Shown one piece after another: positions 33,298 to 46,500 of a stretch of 64,000 bases of DNA. A program made the translations under genes and the position numbers. The stretch is taken from positions 1,036,769 to 1,100,768 of the forward strand of contig QANY01011430.1 of NCBI GenBank assembly GCA_003255025.1, given 5' to 3'. The stretch is from Datisca glomerata. Lineage: Eukaryota > Streptophyta > Magnoliopsida > Cucurbitales > Datiscaceae. The notes under the pieces are model-generated. The model saw only the letters and a list, made by a program, of their open reading frames with translations, did not search any database and was not told the origin of the DNA. Each line of letters opens with the position of its first letter. Position 1 is the stretch's first letter.

Positions 33298-36200
33298 AGG
33301 CATTTTTGTAAAATTGATTCAAAAGATGATGAGATTTTAATATTTAATTTTAAAAAAGAAATTATTTGTAATTTTTGTAAACCAATTGTAATTAGGTATG
33401 ATTTATTTTCAAGTTTAATTTTTTTTAAAAGGTTTTAGTATATAATTTTAAAACTCACTCACACCTATATGCTTATACACCCAAAGTCAACCCTAACCTT
33501 ATTTTTTGTTTTATCAAACTATCTCTTCCTCTTTCTCTACCTCACTCATATCATATGTTTACGTACACCTAAAGTAAAACCGTAAGCTAACATTGTCAAA
33601 TACCTTATATCTCTTAGTATTCATCTCCCCCCTTGAAATCATCCATCTCCTTGTTTCTCCATTTCTTTTTGCATTCTCTTTCCCTCTGTCAGCTCCACCA
33701 TTGTCGCCACCTTGCATCTCCAGTAAGTTTCTTCTTTCTTCTATTTCTTCTCTGCTTCTCTTCTTTCTCTGTTTCCTCTCTCACCCTTTAACCTATTTTT
33801 TTTCTATTATTTCGGTCTCCCTCTTTGCTTTCTCCGTTTCCTTTCTTTTTTTCCTGTTTCTCTTTGTCTTTCTTCATTTGTTCTTCGCTTCTCCCTCTTT
33901 TGCTTCATCTTTATCCTTCTGTTTCTCTCTCCCAATTTCTTTCTCTTCTACTTTCTCTCTCTCTCTCTCTCTCTCTTTGTTTCTCTCTCTCTCTCCAACT
34001 CTATTTTCCCTCCGCTCTCTTCCTCTCTCTCGTTCTCTTTGCCCTTCTTTGTTATCTCATTGTTTCCTTTTCTCTTTCTATTTTGGTTACTCCATCCCCT
34101 GTTCTTTCCTTCCATTTTAATTGTTCTTCAACCGGGTGTTGCGACCCAATTGGTTCTGTCCTGAACAGATTCAGTTTAGCCGGACTGGTCTGATCTGATC
34201 CATCAGATAAAATCAAACCGGGCTGGTCTGAACCATTTGGTCAAGTTTAATCTTTTAATTTCTGACCCAAAGCATTTCTCTGACCTCATTTAGACCGCTT
34301 TGACTATATTAATTAAATCTTTATTTTCTTTTTATGATATTTAAAATATGTTTGTATTGAATTATTTCAAATCAATTTAGTGATTATATATTTTTAGATT
34401 TTAGGTTATTAATTGTTTAGTTTCTTCCTCCGCTTCAAGTAAGTGAATTTACATCATAATGTGACCCATGTGTGATAAATGTATATGCTTTGTGTAGTGA
34501 ACTTATATCGTAATATGACTCATGTGTGATAAATGTATATGTTTTCTGTAAGTGAATTTATATCGTAATGTGACTCATGTGTGATAAATGTAAATGCTTT
34601 GTGTAAGTGAACTGATATGTAATGACCCATGTGTGATAAATGTATATGTTTTATGTAAGTGAATTTACATCGTAATGTGGCCCATGTATGATAAATGTAT
34701 ATGCTTTGTGTAAGTGAATTTGCATCGCAATGTGACCCATGTGTGATAAATATAATATGTTTTATTTTATCAGTTTTAATTGTCTGTAAGCATGTTATGC
34801 TCACATATATATTTTGTATAAGTGAACTTATATTGTAATATGACCCATCTGTGATAAATGTATATGTTTTGTGTAAGTAAATTTACATCGTAATGTGATC
34901 CATGTGTGATAAATGTATATGCTTTGTGTAAGTGAATTTGCATCGTAATGTGATCCATGTGTGATAAATGTAATATATGTTATTTTATCAGTTTTAATTG
35001 TCTGTAAGCATGTTATGTTCATAAATATATTTTGTGTAAGTGGACTTATATAATGATGTGACTCTGATATTATAATTGTATCATGTATTTGTATTTATTA
35101 TCTGTTTAACTATTTTTTGATAATTATTATATTTCATTAATACTTTGGTAATTGTTTATTGTTCAGTTATTAATTTGATTATCATGAGATAAATATTTGG
35201 GTATGATTGATTTTACGTTAGTATGTTATCATATTTGATTCTGTTACATGTATCAGTATGTATTATATGATTCATTATTATCATACGTTGGATTCTGCAA
35301 GTTATGAAGTAAATACAGTCAATTGGTAATTAAGCAAGATATGAACTAAAGCACGACTCTTAGTTAACAAGAAATCATGATTGTTCATGTTTTGTTCTGT
35401 TATACGAATTATGTGTCATCTGTTCATGCTTTCGTCACAGATATGGTGTCATCTGGTCATGCTTTCGTCAAACATTGGGTGTCATATGTAAATATTATGC
35501 GTCACTTATGAGGTGCCATCTATTCACGTTTTCAGTCACCTATGAGTGCCATCTGTTCTGTCGTCCAATATGTGTCATCTGTTTCGTCACCCGATGTGTG
35601 TCATCTGTTTTGTCGCCCAATTCGTCATGATGTGTTTCAGTTAACGTGTGATCTGTTCTGATTAGGTTGTTAACTAGGGGATATGCCAAGACACGATATG
35701 AATAAGTTTGTTATATGATTCGGTTTGAGACACGTGTTATCTACGTGCTATGTTAAGTCATGTCATGATCAAGTACGTTACTTTATTTCATTTATGATAT
35801 ATGTCAAGTTCAGTTATGTTATGTCATGATTGTATCTTACTGAGTATTTTAAAATACTCATCCCTTATAGTTGTTTATGATGCAGATGGTGATGACGAGT
35901 AGCATGAGTGGGAGACTGCGATAACCAGTTGAATTAGAGGAATTTATGTTTTCAGTTTACGAATTGATTTAAAACTTGGGAAAACTTTTTTTGTTTAACT
36001 CAGTAGTTTATTTTACGTTATGTTTTTCTACGAATTATGATTAGTGAAAATTTCATGAATTATGAATTTCAAGTTTTGACTTTATTTCGGTTTTTTGAGG
36101 TTTTATTAATTATGCATTTAAGACACTTTATTGCCCCCGCAATTTAATGATTAAGATTCCGTTCATGGATAATTTAATGCTTCCACTATTTAAGGTCAAG

Positions 36201-36326
36201 ATTTTCTATCATGAAAATTAAGAATTTAAATTTTAGAATTTTCTCAAATAGGGTTTGTTTCAAATTGAGAATTTTAAAATTATAAAATTATAGGTATGTT
36301 AAACACCCAAGAATCAGAGCATTACA
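33298..36326 (+). repeat. 3' LTR of the DC1-inserted element
   Basis: 3.03 kb aligned with the 5' LTR from GCATTTTTGTAAAATTGATT onward. It keeps a ~510-bp CT-rich block (33692-34206, including a (CT)n run at about 33953-34005) that the 5' LTR lacks. Its ~55-bp array (34438-35045) is expanded to about ten units and its ~32-bp array (35408-35625) to six or seven. It ends GCATTACA at 36326. Confidence 0.8.
34438..35045. repeat. ~55-bp tandem array in 3' LTR
   Basis: About ten units of GTAAGTGAATTTACATCG plus TAATGTGACCCATGTGTGATAA, with two spacers of about 100 bp at 34760 and 34980 that repeat TTTTATCAGTTTTAATTGTC. Overlapping minus-strand open frames here simply translate the repeats. Confidence 0.85.
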
Positions 36327-37640
36327 TTTAAGTGTTCATTGACATTGCCAATCTTGAAGAAAGTCACCAACTGGATTTCGTTATTTTCCCTAAGATAATA
36401 GATTTATCTTGTCAGTTTTGCGGTGAGAAAGACAAGATATACCCTTTGCTATGTGTAATATGTCATGTTCTTGCTCACAAAGAATGCGCTCAATCACTGA
36501 CAATGATCAGTGTAAGACAACATCATCGTAAGCTCAATCTTATTTTCTCTTTTGAAAAAGTCGTCGACCAACTAGAACGCATTGTATGCAAACTCTGCTA
36601 CAAGAAGGTTGATTCTAAATATGCAGCCTATTACTGTTCCCAATGCAATTATGCGGCCCACTTGGAATGTGGCAAAAAGCTGAAGAGTTGAAGAAGAGGA
36701 AAGAGGTCGAAGAACATGATCTAATTGTATCCCAAGAGTTACTATCCAAAGAATATGACAAATTCATTTATGACTTTGTCTTTCAGACAACGTTGGAAGA
36801 AGAAGAAATAGGTCGCCAGATCAAACATTTTCTTTGTGATTATCATTTGACCCTCAATAATGAGAAACTTTCGATGTATGAACATTATGATATTTGCGCG
36901 CGATTCATCTCTTCTTCATATTATAATCGTGGAGAGTGAAAGTTTTATCTCCATAAACCATATGGTGAAATTCGTAATAAACAGATAAAACACTCACTCC
37001 ATGCTCACTCTTGTACGCCAGTGCCAACATAATCTACAAAGGATAATTTTTACTCAAGTTGTTCTACTTGCCACAGTACATTCCATGGCCTTGAGTACAA
37101 GTGTTCATATTGCTCTTACAAACTTGACATTCCACGTGCTTCAGTACTGAAGGAACTAGATCATCCACTTCATGTACACCTTTTGTTCACTCCTTCTACA
37201 AGAAATGATAAACAATGTAATGTTTGTGGGTTTACATCAAAATTTATATTGATATGTACAGAGTGCGGTTTTATTATAAACTAATCACTGTACTACTCTA
37301 TTACAAGTGGTTAGACATATATATGACAAGTACATCATGAAATTAACTAACGGCACTTGAAATGATTCCAACGAGTATTATTGTGAAATTTGTGAAAAAA
37401 AGAGACCCTAACTACTGGTATTACTATCGTAAAGAATGTGACTTTTCTGTTCATTCTTGGGAGGGTGGATACATTTGAAGCGTGGAAGAACTAGTCAATT
37501 CCACTTGCACTCGGATCCTCTCACTCTCGTTGAAGAGGGCACGAGGAATTACGCCAAGTGTTATTGATGTAATAAGAATTGCTATTCCTTGTCGCTGGAA
37601 TGTGATGCGTGCAAATTCAAAGCCATTATAGTGACCATTG
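36327..37640 (+). pseudogene. DC1-domain gene, 3' part, broken
   Basis: This is the continuation of the gene at 29543-30623 after the element. Modules seen are SCQFCGEKDKIYPLLCVICH..AHKECAQSL, then VCKLCYKKVDSKYAAYYCSQ with CNYAAHLECGKK. A frameshift near 36690 leads to CARFISSSYYNRGE and, past a stop (36937), KFYLHKPYGEI, CSTCHSTFHGLEYKCSYCSY, CNVCGFTSKFILICTECGF and, near 37560-37615, CNKNCYSLSLECDACKFK. All keep the CxxC spacing of DC1 modules. Stops and shifts increase toward the 3' end. Together with the 5' part the gene would have had roughly ten modules, as in large plant DC1 proteins. Confidence 0.85.
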
Positions 37641-38487
37641 TTGCGGTGAGGGACATGCGTAAGCAGCTTCTAGTTCTTATTTTAATTATTTTATAATATT
37701 ATTTTAATTATTAGATAACTGATTAATGCGGTTCGATTATTTGACGGAATGGTTTTTGTTTAGATTAACGATTTGAAAAAAAATAGATATTAAAAAAGAT
37801 GAGCTAAATATAAGTTATATTATTAAGAGAGATATTAAAGTAATTTCAGTTAAAATAATTTAATTATTAATTTATTTATCAAACATCAACTTAAAATAAA
37901 TTATAACTTAAAGTAAATTAAAATAAACTGAGGTTTAACTTATAAATTAAAACTAAACTTAAATAAATTATAATTTAAAAATTTAATCTTTAAATTTAAT
38001 TGGAATCAAACGAACCTGATATTTGATTAGAAAGCTACACGTTATGCATGTTTGGTTCAAATAGGTCACGGTTAACTTCTGGTAACACTTTATTAATTAA
38101 ATCGTGCTAATTTGAAGATATGAATGTACTTTAAGTTAACACTAATATTAATTTAATAGTAATATATTTTGTCTTCGGGAAGTTAATTGAATTATCTTAA
38201 AAAAGTGAGCCAAACTAAATTTACCTTCATAAAGTAATTCTAGTCTCAATGTAAAGCTACAACGTGCCATTCTGTATTTTATATACTCTTCTTATGAAAG
38301 ATGGTGTAACATATTTATAAATATATTATAAATTTTATTAATTTAATATAATAATAGAAATAAATTTTATTAAATTAAAAATAAATTTATTAAATTTTAG
38401 TCAAACATAATTGAATTTGATTAAATTTGAATCCAACATGATTAGAATTAATGTCAAAATTGTATATCACAATGTTTTTGTTTCTAA
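37641..38487. other. AT-rich DNA, no gene seen
   Basis: Very AT-rich. Repeated TTTAA/AATTA words only. Confidence 0.5.
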
Positions 38488-39137
38488 TCTACATCAATAC
38501 TATATTAAAAAAGGTTTAAAGAGAATAAACTTTTGATTCTCCTTTTTGTCCTTTAAAATTTATTAAATATAACATAAATTAAGTATTTTATTTTTTTCTC
38601 ATTTAATTCATTTGATAATGTTTTATCTTTTATCAAATAATAATTTGTTTATAGTTAGTAAAATAAAAATATTTTGATAATTTTAAGTAATGAGAAACGT
38701 GATTATCGATATATTGATTTTTAGATATTTTATAATCAATATTTAACTATAAATCAATAATGGTTTGCTTGTTATAAATTTATTTACATTATATTCTGTA
38801 ATATTTATGTTATCAGTAATATGAAAATTCATATACATGAACTTATAAAAAATATTAATATATTTAAAATAAAATAAAATATCTTTTAATATGATATAAT
38901 TATTTTTTAAGAATATGATAAATTGGTCAAATAAAATTATTTTCTGTACTAATCAAATAGCACTAAAAGTTTTAATATTAAAAACAAATTATTAGTATTA
39001 TTATTTTTACTTTTAATTTAGATGTAGAATAATTTTTAAAGATGATGGTATATTTATTCCAATGTTAATGTTAATTTAAAATTATATATACAGTTTAAGT
39101 TGGTTGAATACGTGCGAAGCACGTATGTATCGACTAG
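38488..39137 (+). mobile_element. Non-autonomous Helitron with both termini
   Basis: 650 bp. The 5' end TCTACATCAATACTATATTA follows an A (38487). The 3' end has a perfect 8-bp-stem hairpin ATACGTGC-GAA-GCACGTAT (39108-39126), seven bases, then CTAG (39134-39137) followed by T (39138). A 5' TC, a 3' hairpin about 10 bases before CTRR and insertion between A and T are the defining Helitron features. The interior is AT-rich and has no Rep/helicase ORF, so mobility would depend on an autonomous partner elsewhere. Confidence 0.85.
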
Positions 39138-40849
39138 TATATAACAAAAGGCATCAAGTAGTTTCAAGTAGTTTACATAGATTTCTCATATACTTATACA
39201 TGTATCAAACACAATAATCTTAAATTCAACTTATTAGTTTATACACTATCATGCATAATTAAACAAGTTAATCATATTTTGTCATAAGTTCATACATATA
39301 TTTTTTTTTATAAATTATGTTTCAATAATTATTCTTTGAGCAAAAAAATAAAGAATAGAATGATACTCTAAGTTTCTCAAATCAAACTAAACTATCCTGA
39401 TGAAATATCTCTTAAAAGATAAAGCACATCATTTTCTATTTAATTGAACATGAGGTGATCTATTACGTGAATTTTTACTTCAGAAAACAGTCAATTCAGA
39501 TACAATTTGGCTAAAAGATAATAAATTAAACAAGAAAAACAGGAAGCAACTTATTTATAATTTGTTATGTGCTTACTTAAAACGTACAGATGTGAACGGA
39601 CTAATTGAGTCTGTTTAACAAATCTCTCACGTTAGATTCCAAACATGAGGGATAGTTTTCAAAATTAAACCACTGACATTTACTTTAAGGGAAATTCCAA
39701 TTATTTTCAATTTCAATGTGTCTAATATGATATGATTTATTTATTTATTTAATTGTCTCGATTGTTGAGCAAGATTAAATATAAAATCAGGTAAGTAGAT
39801 AATGTTTCTAATATATAAATCTGTATCAAGTTAGGGAGTTGTAATTATATTTAATGATTAATTGACAGAAGTTCAAGCCAGGTTGGATAGTATTTATACC
39901 ATATGATATCCTCTGTTAAAACACAAAACAGAGCAAAACAATGCTACTTAATCAAATGAGATTCTAAGCTCATATATCTCATTCGGACCTGAGTTATAAA
40001 TTATTAAACCTTTTTATAAACAAATAATTTTATTTCATAAATTATCAGAACAAACTCAGATTAATAAAGAAAATTAAATCTAGCATTTATTGATTTTCAC
40101 AACATAATTGACCATCGGAATAGCACATGTTTAAGTAACACTAAACATGTGCTATTATGATCAATTTTGAGAGAATTCACTTTGTTATTTGTTTTTGGAA
40201 CAAGATAAATTCATTTTATTAATTTTTTAATGAAATAGATTATTTACACTTTATATCCCGAGCTTTTAAATTACCATTCGCTAGTTACAAGTTCAATTTT
40301 AAATATTTTATTAAAAACTTTCGTCTATTTTTTCCACAGCATTTCAACCTTATGAGCTTTTTAAAATGTCATAGGATACATAATTTTACTGAGCTCATTT
40401 ATGTAGTTGTAAGGAAAAAAATAGTGGTATTAGTTAGTGTTAATTTCACATAGATTTTTGTAACTTTGATTATTTTTTAAAGAGATCTTGTAACACTAAC
40501 ATTTTTCTCATAAATCTTTCAACTTTCATGATCCACCAAATAGACCCTATCCATTAGAAAACCCATTTTTGCATGATAAATTGGTCACGTGCCTATACTT
40601 ACTTGGTTTTGGACATTATTACCCTTTTTACTTGTGTAATGTAATTGAGCATGTGGTGATTTAAAGAACTGAAAGTATAATAAAAAAAACTAAAAATCAC
40701 AGAAAATGCAAACTAGAGAGAAAACGCGAAGAGAAAGTGGAACAGAACTGTCCTGCAAGGTATGGCTCTTATGTAATAGGAGTAAAGAGTTATACCTAAT
40801 TGGAGATGCATTGTTGTCATGAGACTGAGGAGTGGACTTATTATTAATA
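39138..40849. other. AT-rich DNA, no gene seen
   Basis: No coding similarity. It contains the foldback at 40106-40166. Confidence 0.5.
40106..40166. other. Foldback with perfect 15-bp stem
   Basis: AATAGCACATGTTTA (40119-40133), loop AGTAACAC, then TAAACATGTGCTATT (40142-40156). After a 3-base bulge on the left, AATTGACCAT also pairs with ATGATCAATT at 9 of 10 positions. The total is about 61 nt. It may be a miniature element relic or a hairpin RNA source; nothing in the flanks decides. Confidence 0.6.
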
Positions 40850-43329
40850 TCAATGCTACAAAGGGAAAGGTCAGCTCATCAAACAAAACATGTCTAGATA
40901 CATAAATTTTCTTAGTTGTCTTATCATAACATAAATATCATTTTTAATCTTAAGCATATCCTAAGAAAATACACTGTATTGATTTGGGATTAAATTTATT
41001 TTTCATATAGGGTCTTACACTAAGATAATAGGTACAACCAAACACTTTAAGATTGTTATAGTTAGGCAACTTACCAAAGAGTCTTTCAAAAGAAGAAACA
41101 TGGTTGAGAATTAGAGTAGGAATTGATAAGAAAGATAGAAACAGCAAAAGCATAATTCCAAAGCATAGAAGGGACAGATGCATGATGCATCAAGGTGAGA
41201 CATGTCTCAACCAAGTACCTATGGTTCCTCTCAGCAATGCAATTTTTCTGGAGAGTATAAGGACGTGACTTTTGGTGAATAATATCATTGTCTTGTAAGT
41301 AAGATTGAAAGGAGAGGTTGGTGTACTCACCAGATTGAAAGGAGAGGTTGGTGTACTCACCACCTCCATTAGTTTTCAATACCTTAATCTTGGTAGAGAA
41401 CATGTTTTCAACAGGTGGTTTAAAATGTTTAAAAACAGTGAAAGCATTAGATTTATGTGATAGACAGGAAAATCAAGTGAATCTTGACAAATTATCTATA
41501 AAAGTAACATAATATTTGTGAGCAATACAGGAAATAATGAGAGAAGGCCCTCAAACATCATTATGAATAATAGCCAAAGGGGAAGCAGACAAAGATTCAG
41601 AAATAGGAAAAGGAACATTGGTCATTTTATTATGTATGCAACTAACATATATACAATTTTCAGAAGCATTAGAGACACAAGGCAACTGAGCTATAGTTAA
41701 CACTTGCCTAACAATATTATGAGCAAGGTGCCCAAGTCTAGAATGCCAAACAAAATCAGAGGCCTTAACACAAATAAATACAACTTTAGACCTAGGTAAA
41801 CAATTAGGTATGAGGTAAAGGCCTTGTGTACTAGGTCTCTTATGCAGAATTTCTCCTATAGCTTTGTCCTGAATATATAAAAATGAGGCATAAAAAATGA
41901 ATAAACATTTATTGTCCATGAAGAATTTATGCACAGAAAGAAGGTTAGATAATAGGTGAGGAACAAAGAATACTTGGTATAAAGAGAAAGACTTAGATGA
42001 ATTGTGAAGAATACCGGAACCTTGATGTGTAATGGGCAGGGACTGACCATTGCCAACTGTGATAGTCTCCTCCCTAGTGTACTCAGAACTTGAAAGAACG
42101 TTGTTAAGATAAGGAGTTAAGTGAGTGTTACACCCAAAATTAGTGAGCCATACTTGGGGATCTGTAGGGTATGAAATGTTATTCAGGGAAGCCATAGTAG
42201 TGAGATTCTCAAGTGGATTACATCCTTGGTAAAAAAATCAGTCTATGATAGCAATCTGCTGCACTATGGCCCAATTTATAGCAAACTTGACACTGTATTC
42301 TACCAGTCTGAGAGTTGAAGTGACTATCAGAGGTTAGATTTTTTAGGTTTTGTGATCAGACGTTAGAGGAGTACCAAGAAGAGAGGGTAGAGGAGAACGA
42401 TCTAGTTTTGAGACATTCCACCTCTACCAGAATTAAACCTCCTCATGTTTTTATTGCCTCTGGATTTCTTGAAGCCTCTACCTCGATTAGTTCCTTAATT
42501 GATGAAAGAAGCTAGCATTGCAGTGTTCTGGAAAATTGTTGTTTTGGGATTCCAAGAATTGTTATTTAGATTTTAGAAGAACATGGAGCTCTTCTAGGGA
42601 TAGTGGTTCTGCCCTGGTGCGAATGAGGTCCTGATTGTGTTGAACTCTATAAGGAGGCCATTAATGGTGTAGATGAGGACATCTTTATCTTCAATGTTTA
42701 CAAAAACAACAGATAACTTGTCCATTACCTCTTTGACCTGTTAGATATATGAATCAATGTTTTCACTTGCCTTCTTGGAGATATACTATAACTCAGACTT
42801 GATTTGCAAAATGTTGGTGCGAGTGGCATTGATCAAGGTCATCAAGGCATGATCTTGTGCCACCCATTGTTTATACCTTGTGTCATTTATCTCTTGGTGA
42901 GTCTTGGAGGGCATTTTACTGAGCCATCGATGTAGCCAAAAATCATGTTAGCCTTTAAAATCATCGATATTTGATACTTCCAGAGAATGAAGTTGCTCGA
43001 GTCTAATCTTATTGAGATAAGATCGCAGATGTTAGAGAGAAGAAAAATTAGAGAATGGGGAGCAGTGTCTATGGTATGAGACCCATTAATGGAATAGTCT
43101 TGAGTAGAGGAGGACGATCAGGTGTTCTGGGTGGTAGTTTGCGAATTGGTCTAAGACACAATTCTGATTTCTGGGGTTTTTTTAACTTCGGCGGGTTGAT
43201 CATTTGTTTGGTCGCTATAGATCTTGGAATGGCTAAAAGAAAGAGGAAACAGATTTGTAGGAAACAAAGAGCAGGAGAAGAAAAAGAGAGAAGAAAGGAA
43301 AAGAAGATAAGGAAAGTACTCCATAGGTT
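40850..43329 (-). pseudogene. Copia element 2 gag-protease-integrase, degenerate
   Basis: Minus strand. Gag starts near 43080 (LIFLLSNICDLISIRLDSSN), continues with QWVAQDHALMTLINATRTNI and has a zinc knuckle CQVCYKLGHSAADC near 42280. Next are VWLTNFGCNTHLTPYLNNV (protease-like, DSG changed to NFG) and the pre-integrase module FVWHSRLGHLAHNIV. Integrase follows (VLKTNGGGEYTN, ERNHRYLVETCLTLMHHASV, LKVFGCTYYLSVRPYM, IFLGYA and, after a shift, YVSRHVLFDELTFPFV). The catalytic Asp of the S-D-x-G-G-E motif is Asn and the Glu is in AERNH. A perfect 30-bp tandem duplication (41302-41361) repeats EYTNLSFQSG in frame. Reverse transcriptase and RNase H are missing; recognisable pol ends near 40850. 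Confidence 0.85.
41302..41361. repeat. Perfect 30-bp tandem duplication in copia element 2 integrase
   Basis: Two identical copies of a 30-bp unit starting AGATTGAAAGGAGAGG. Being in frame and identical, it probably arose recently, after the element was already dead. Confidence 0.9.
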
Positions 43330-43565
43330 TGTAACCTAAAAAGAAACTCACTTGAAATATTTAACTTTTATATTCCTCTAAGTTATCTTTTCAAATGAAA
43401 TCAACAAGGCCTTTATATAGACTCTACTCTTTCCAAAAAATTGAAAAATAATTAAATCTATCACCCCTTGGCCTTTCATCTACAAAGACTCTTGACATTT
43501 TCTGTTTCCACTAACTTCTAAATTGAAACAACCCACTAAAAATAACATTTAGTGTTTATTCAACA
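43330..43565 (-). repeat. 3' LTR of copia element 3
   Basis: 236 bp with TG...CA ends and a TATA box CTATATAAAGG on the minus strand near 43411-43421. Confidence 0.95.
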
Positions 43566-43581
43566 AAACTCCCTCATAAAC

Positions 43582-46500
43582 TTAAATGCATCTACCATCC
43601 GTCATGCCAATCATTTTCTTGCATTTGTCGAGAAGTACTTTCGGTAACGGTTTTGTGAAGATATCCGCAACTTGATCCTGACTTGCCACATGTACCAATT
43701 CCACACTTCCTTCCTTCACATGATCTCGAATAAAGTGAAAACGAATGTCAATGCGTTTGCTTCTTTCATGGTTCACTGGATTCTTTGCCAACTCAATTGC
43801 TGATTTGTTGTCAACTTGAATCATGGTTGCATCTAGTTGATTTAGCTCCATCTTGCTCAACAAATTTCTAAGCCATATCGCATGACATACACACCAAGAT
43901 GCTGCCACATATTCAGCTTTACACGTTGAGAGCGTCACGATCGGTTGCTTCTTTGAAAGCCAAGTAAACGCAGTATCTCCCATAAAGAGCACATATCCCA
44001 ATGTACTTTCGTCTATGTCTCCGCACCAATCGCTGTCGGAGTAGCCAACAAACTTGTAATCTTCTACTTTCGAGTAGAACAACCCGAGTGACACCGTTCC
44101 TTGGATGTACCGTAGGATTCGCTTCACTGCCTTCCAATGTGAATAAACTGGCTTCTCCATGAACCAACTTATAATACCGACACTTAATGAAAGATCCGGC
44201 CTTGTGCATGTGAGATAGCCAAGGCTTCCTACCAAACTCCGGTATCTACTCGCATCGACACGTTCTCCTCCATCAAACTTCGAGAGTTTTGCACCTGGTT
44301 CCATTGGTGTTGATACCGGGTTGCAATTTTCCATCTTGTACTTTTTCAAAATCTCTTTTTCATATGTCTCATGTGATACAAAAATACCCGTCTCTACTTG
44401 TCTAACCTCCAAACCAAGGAAAAACGTCATCAAGCCCAAATCTGTCATCTCAAATTCCCGTGTCATTGTACCCTTAAACTCTTCTATCATCGCATCATTG
44501 TTTCCCATAAAAATGAGGTCATCGACATAAAGAGCAACAAATAACACGTTACCTCCATTCTTCTTTGCGTAAAGGGCATCCTCGTAGGGACATTGCTTGA
44601 ACCCGTTCTCCTTGAAATATGTATCGATACATGTATTCTATGACCGCGGTGCTTGCTTCAACCTGTAAAGCGTCTTCTTCAATTTTAGCACCTTATTCTC
44701 TTCTTCGATTTTCATGAACCCGGGTGGTTGTTCGATGTAGACATCTTCTTCGAGCACACCATTCAAGAATGCCAACTTGACATCCATTTGAAATATTGGC
44801 CATTTGAATTGAGCAGCTTGTGAAATGAGTAATCGGATTGTCTCCATTCTTGCAACAGGAGCAAACAACCTCGTCATAGTCGATTCCTATCTTTTGCTTG
44901 TATCCCTTCGCAACAAGTCTCGCCTTGTACCGTTCTATCTCACCTTGAGCATTCATCTTTTTCTTGAACACCCACTTCACACCAATAGGCTGACTGCCTT
45001 TCGGCAATTCTGCTAGCTTCCATGTGTTGTTACGGTCAATCGCCTTAATCTCCTCGTTCATGGCAGTTTGCCACTTCTTGTCTCGCACCGCCTCTTCAAA
45101 GCTGATATTTTCAGCATCTAAACTCATTTGTCGCATCATACAAATTTTACAAACTTCACATTTTTGGTTGTCGTGGTTCCTCTTCATCATCGGTAGTTTC
45201 AGAGTTTGTTGGTATCCTTGTTGGTGCAACGACTGATGATTCTCCAACTTCGATGATAACCTCCGTCGACTTGTTCCAGTCCCACTCGCTTGCTTCATTT
45301 ACTCGCACATCACAACTCACCATCACCTTCTTGCTTATCGGGTCGAGTAGCTTGTACCCTTTTGTCTTCTCATCATACCCAATAAAAATATACCTTTTGC
45401 TTTTGTCTTCGAGCTTCATTCTTCGTTGATCCGGTACATGTGCATAAGCCACAATACCGAACCCTTTGAGATGAGAAACTGTCGGCTTATGTCCACTCCA
45501 TGCCTTTTGTGGTGTTTGATCCTCTAACTTCACATGCGGACATCGATTTTGTACATAGATGGCGCATTGCACGGCTTCTGCCCAGAATTCCTTCGGCATC
45601 TTCTTGCTCTCGATCATTGATCGAACCATGTCAAGAATAGTCCGGTTCTTCCTATCGTTCACACCGTTTTGTTGAGGAGAGTATGGTGCAGTTAGAAATC
45701 TCCTTATGCCTTTCTCCTCGCAATACTCCATGAAAGCCGTCGAAGTATACTCGCCACCTCTATTGGATCGTACGGCTTTGATGTGTCTACCAGTTTTCTT
45801 CTCCACCATCACTTTAAACTTTTTGAGCACCTCGAATGCCTCGGATTTTTCTTTCAGAAAATAAACCAAAGTTTTTTGTGAGAAATTATCGAATGAAGTA
45901 CCTTTTACCACTGAATGATCCAGGGGCGATTGGTCCACATATGTCGGTATGAATCAACTCGAGAGTATGTTTAGCTCGATATTCTTCCTTCTTTTGAAAC
46001 GAGGTTCTCGCTTGCTTGCCAAGCACACATTCTTCACAAAATTTGCCCTCATAGTCCATGTCCGGCAGCCCGTGCACCATGTTCTTCTTTGCTAACTCTT
46101 TTAGACCACCATGATGTAGGTGAACAAAGCGGAGATGCCACAGCGACGCCTTGTCTTCTACGTTGACTCGCAAACATTTTTCTCGCACGCTTCTCAAATT
46201 CAGTTTGTACATCCGATTTCTTCCCATCTCGACTAGAGCAACCAGACGCCCTTGCTTGTCCTTCAAGTGTAGTACTCGATCTTTTAAAAGTATCGAGTAA
46301 CCTTTCTCCGTGAGTTGCCCCATACTCAAAATGTTGGTCTTGAGGTATGGTACGTAATAAACATCTTGGATTGACCATATTAAGCCATCCTTTTGTAAGT
46401 AACAAACCATACCTCGGCCTTTGACCTCCACCTTTGATGCATCTCCAAATGACACATGACCATCTTCAATCTTTTGCATATCTTTGAATAGGTACTAGTG

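Larger units (their letters stand above)
30624..36326 (+). mobile_element. Gypsy chromovirus-like element inserted in DC1 gene, internally deleted
   Basis: A plus-strand element with 5' LTR 30624-32962, internal remnant 32963-33297 and 3' LTR 33298-36326. The LTR begins TGTAATACCCC and the last base pair of the element is CA (TTACA). The left flank ends TTAAG (30619-30623) and the right flank begins TTTAAG (36327-36332), so a 5-bp TTAAG target duplication with one extra T fits. The interior has no coding sequence left: the primer-site region and the tract before the 3' LTR are joined by about 0.3 kb. The TGTAATACCCC start and CGGGGATGAAAG...TTTAAG pre-LTR sequence fit the Tekay/Del clade. Confidence 0.85.

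Noticed and set aside
33593..34120. 175-codon ORF
   Set aside because: It translates CT-rich low-complexity DNA (Ser/Leu/Phe only) inside an LTR and overlaps another frame of the same kind.
37720..37760. GGTTCGATT resembling a tRNA T-arm
   Set aside because: No matching acceptor, D or anticodon arms at the right distances.
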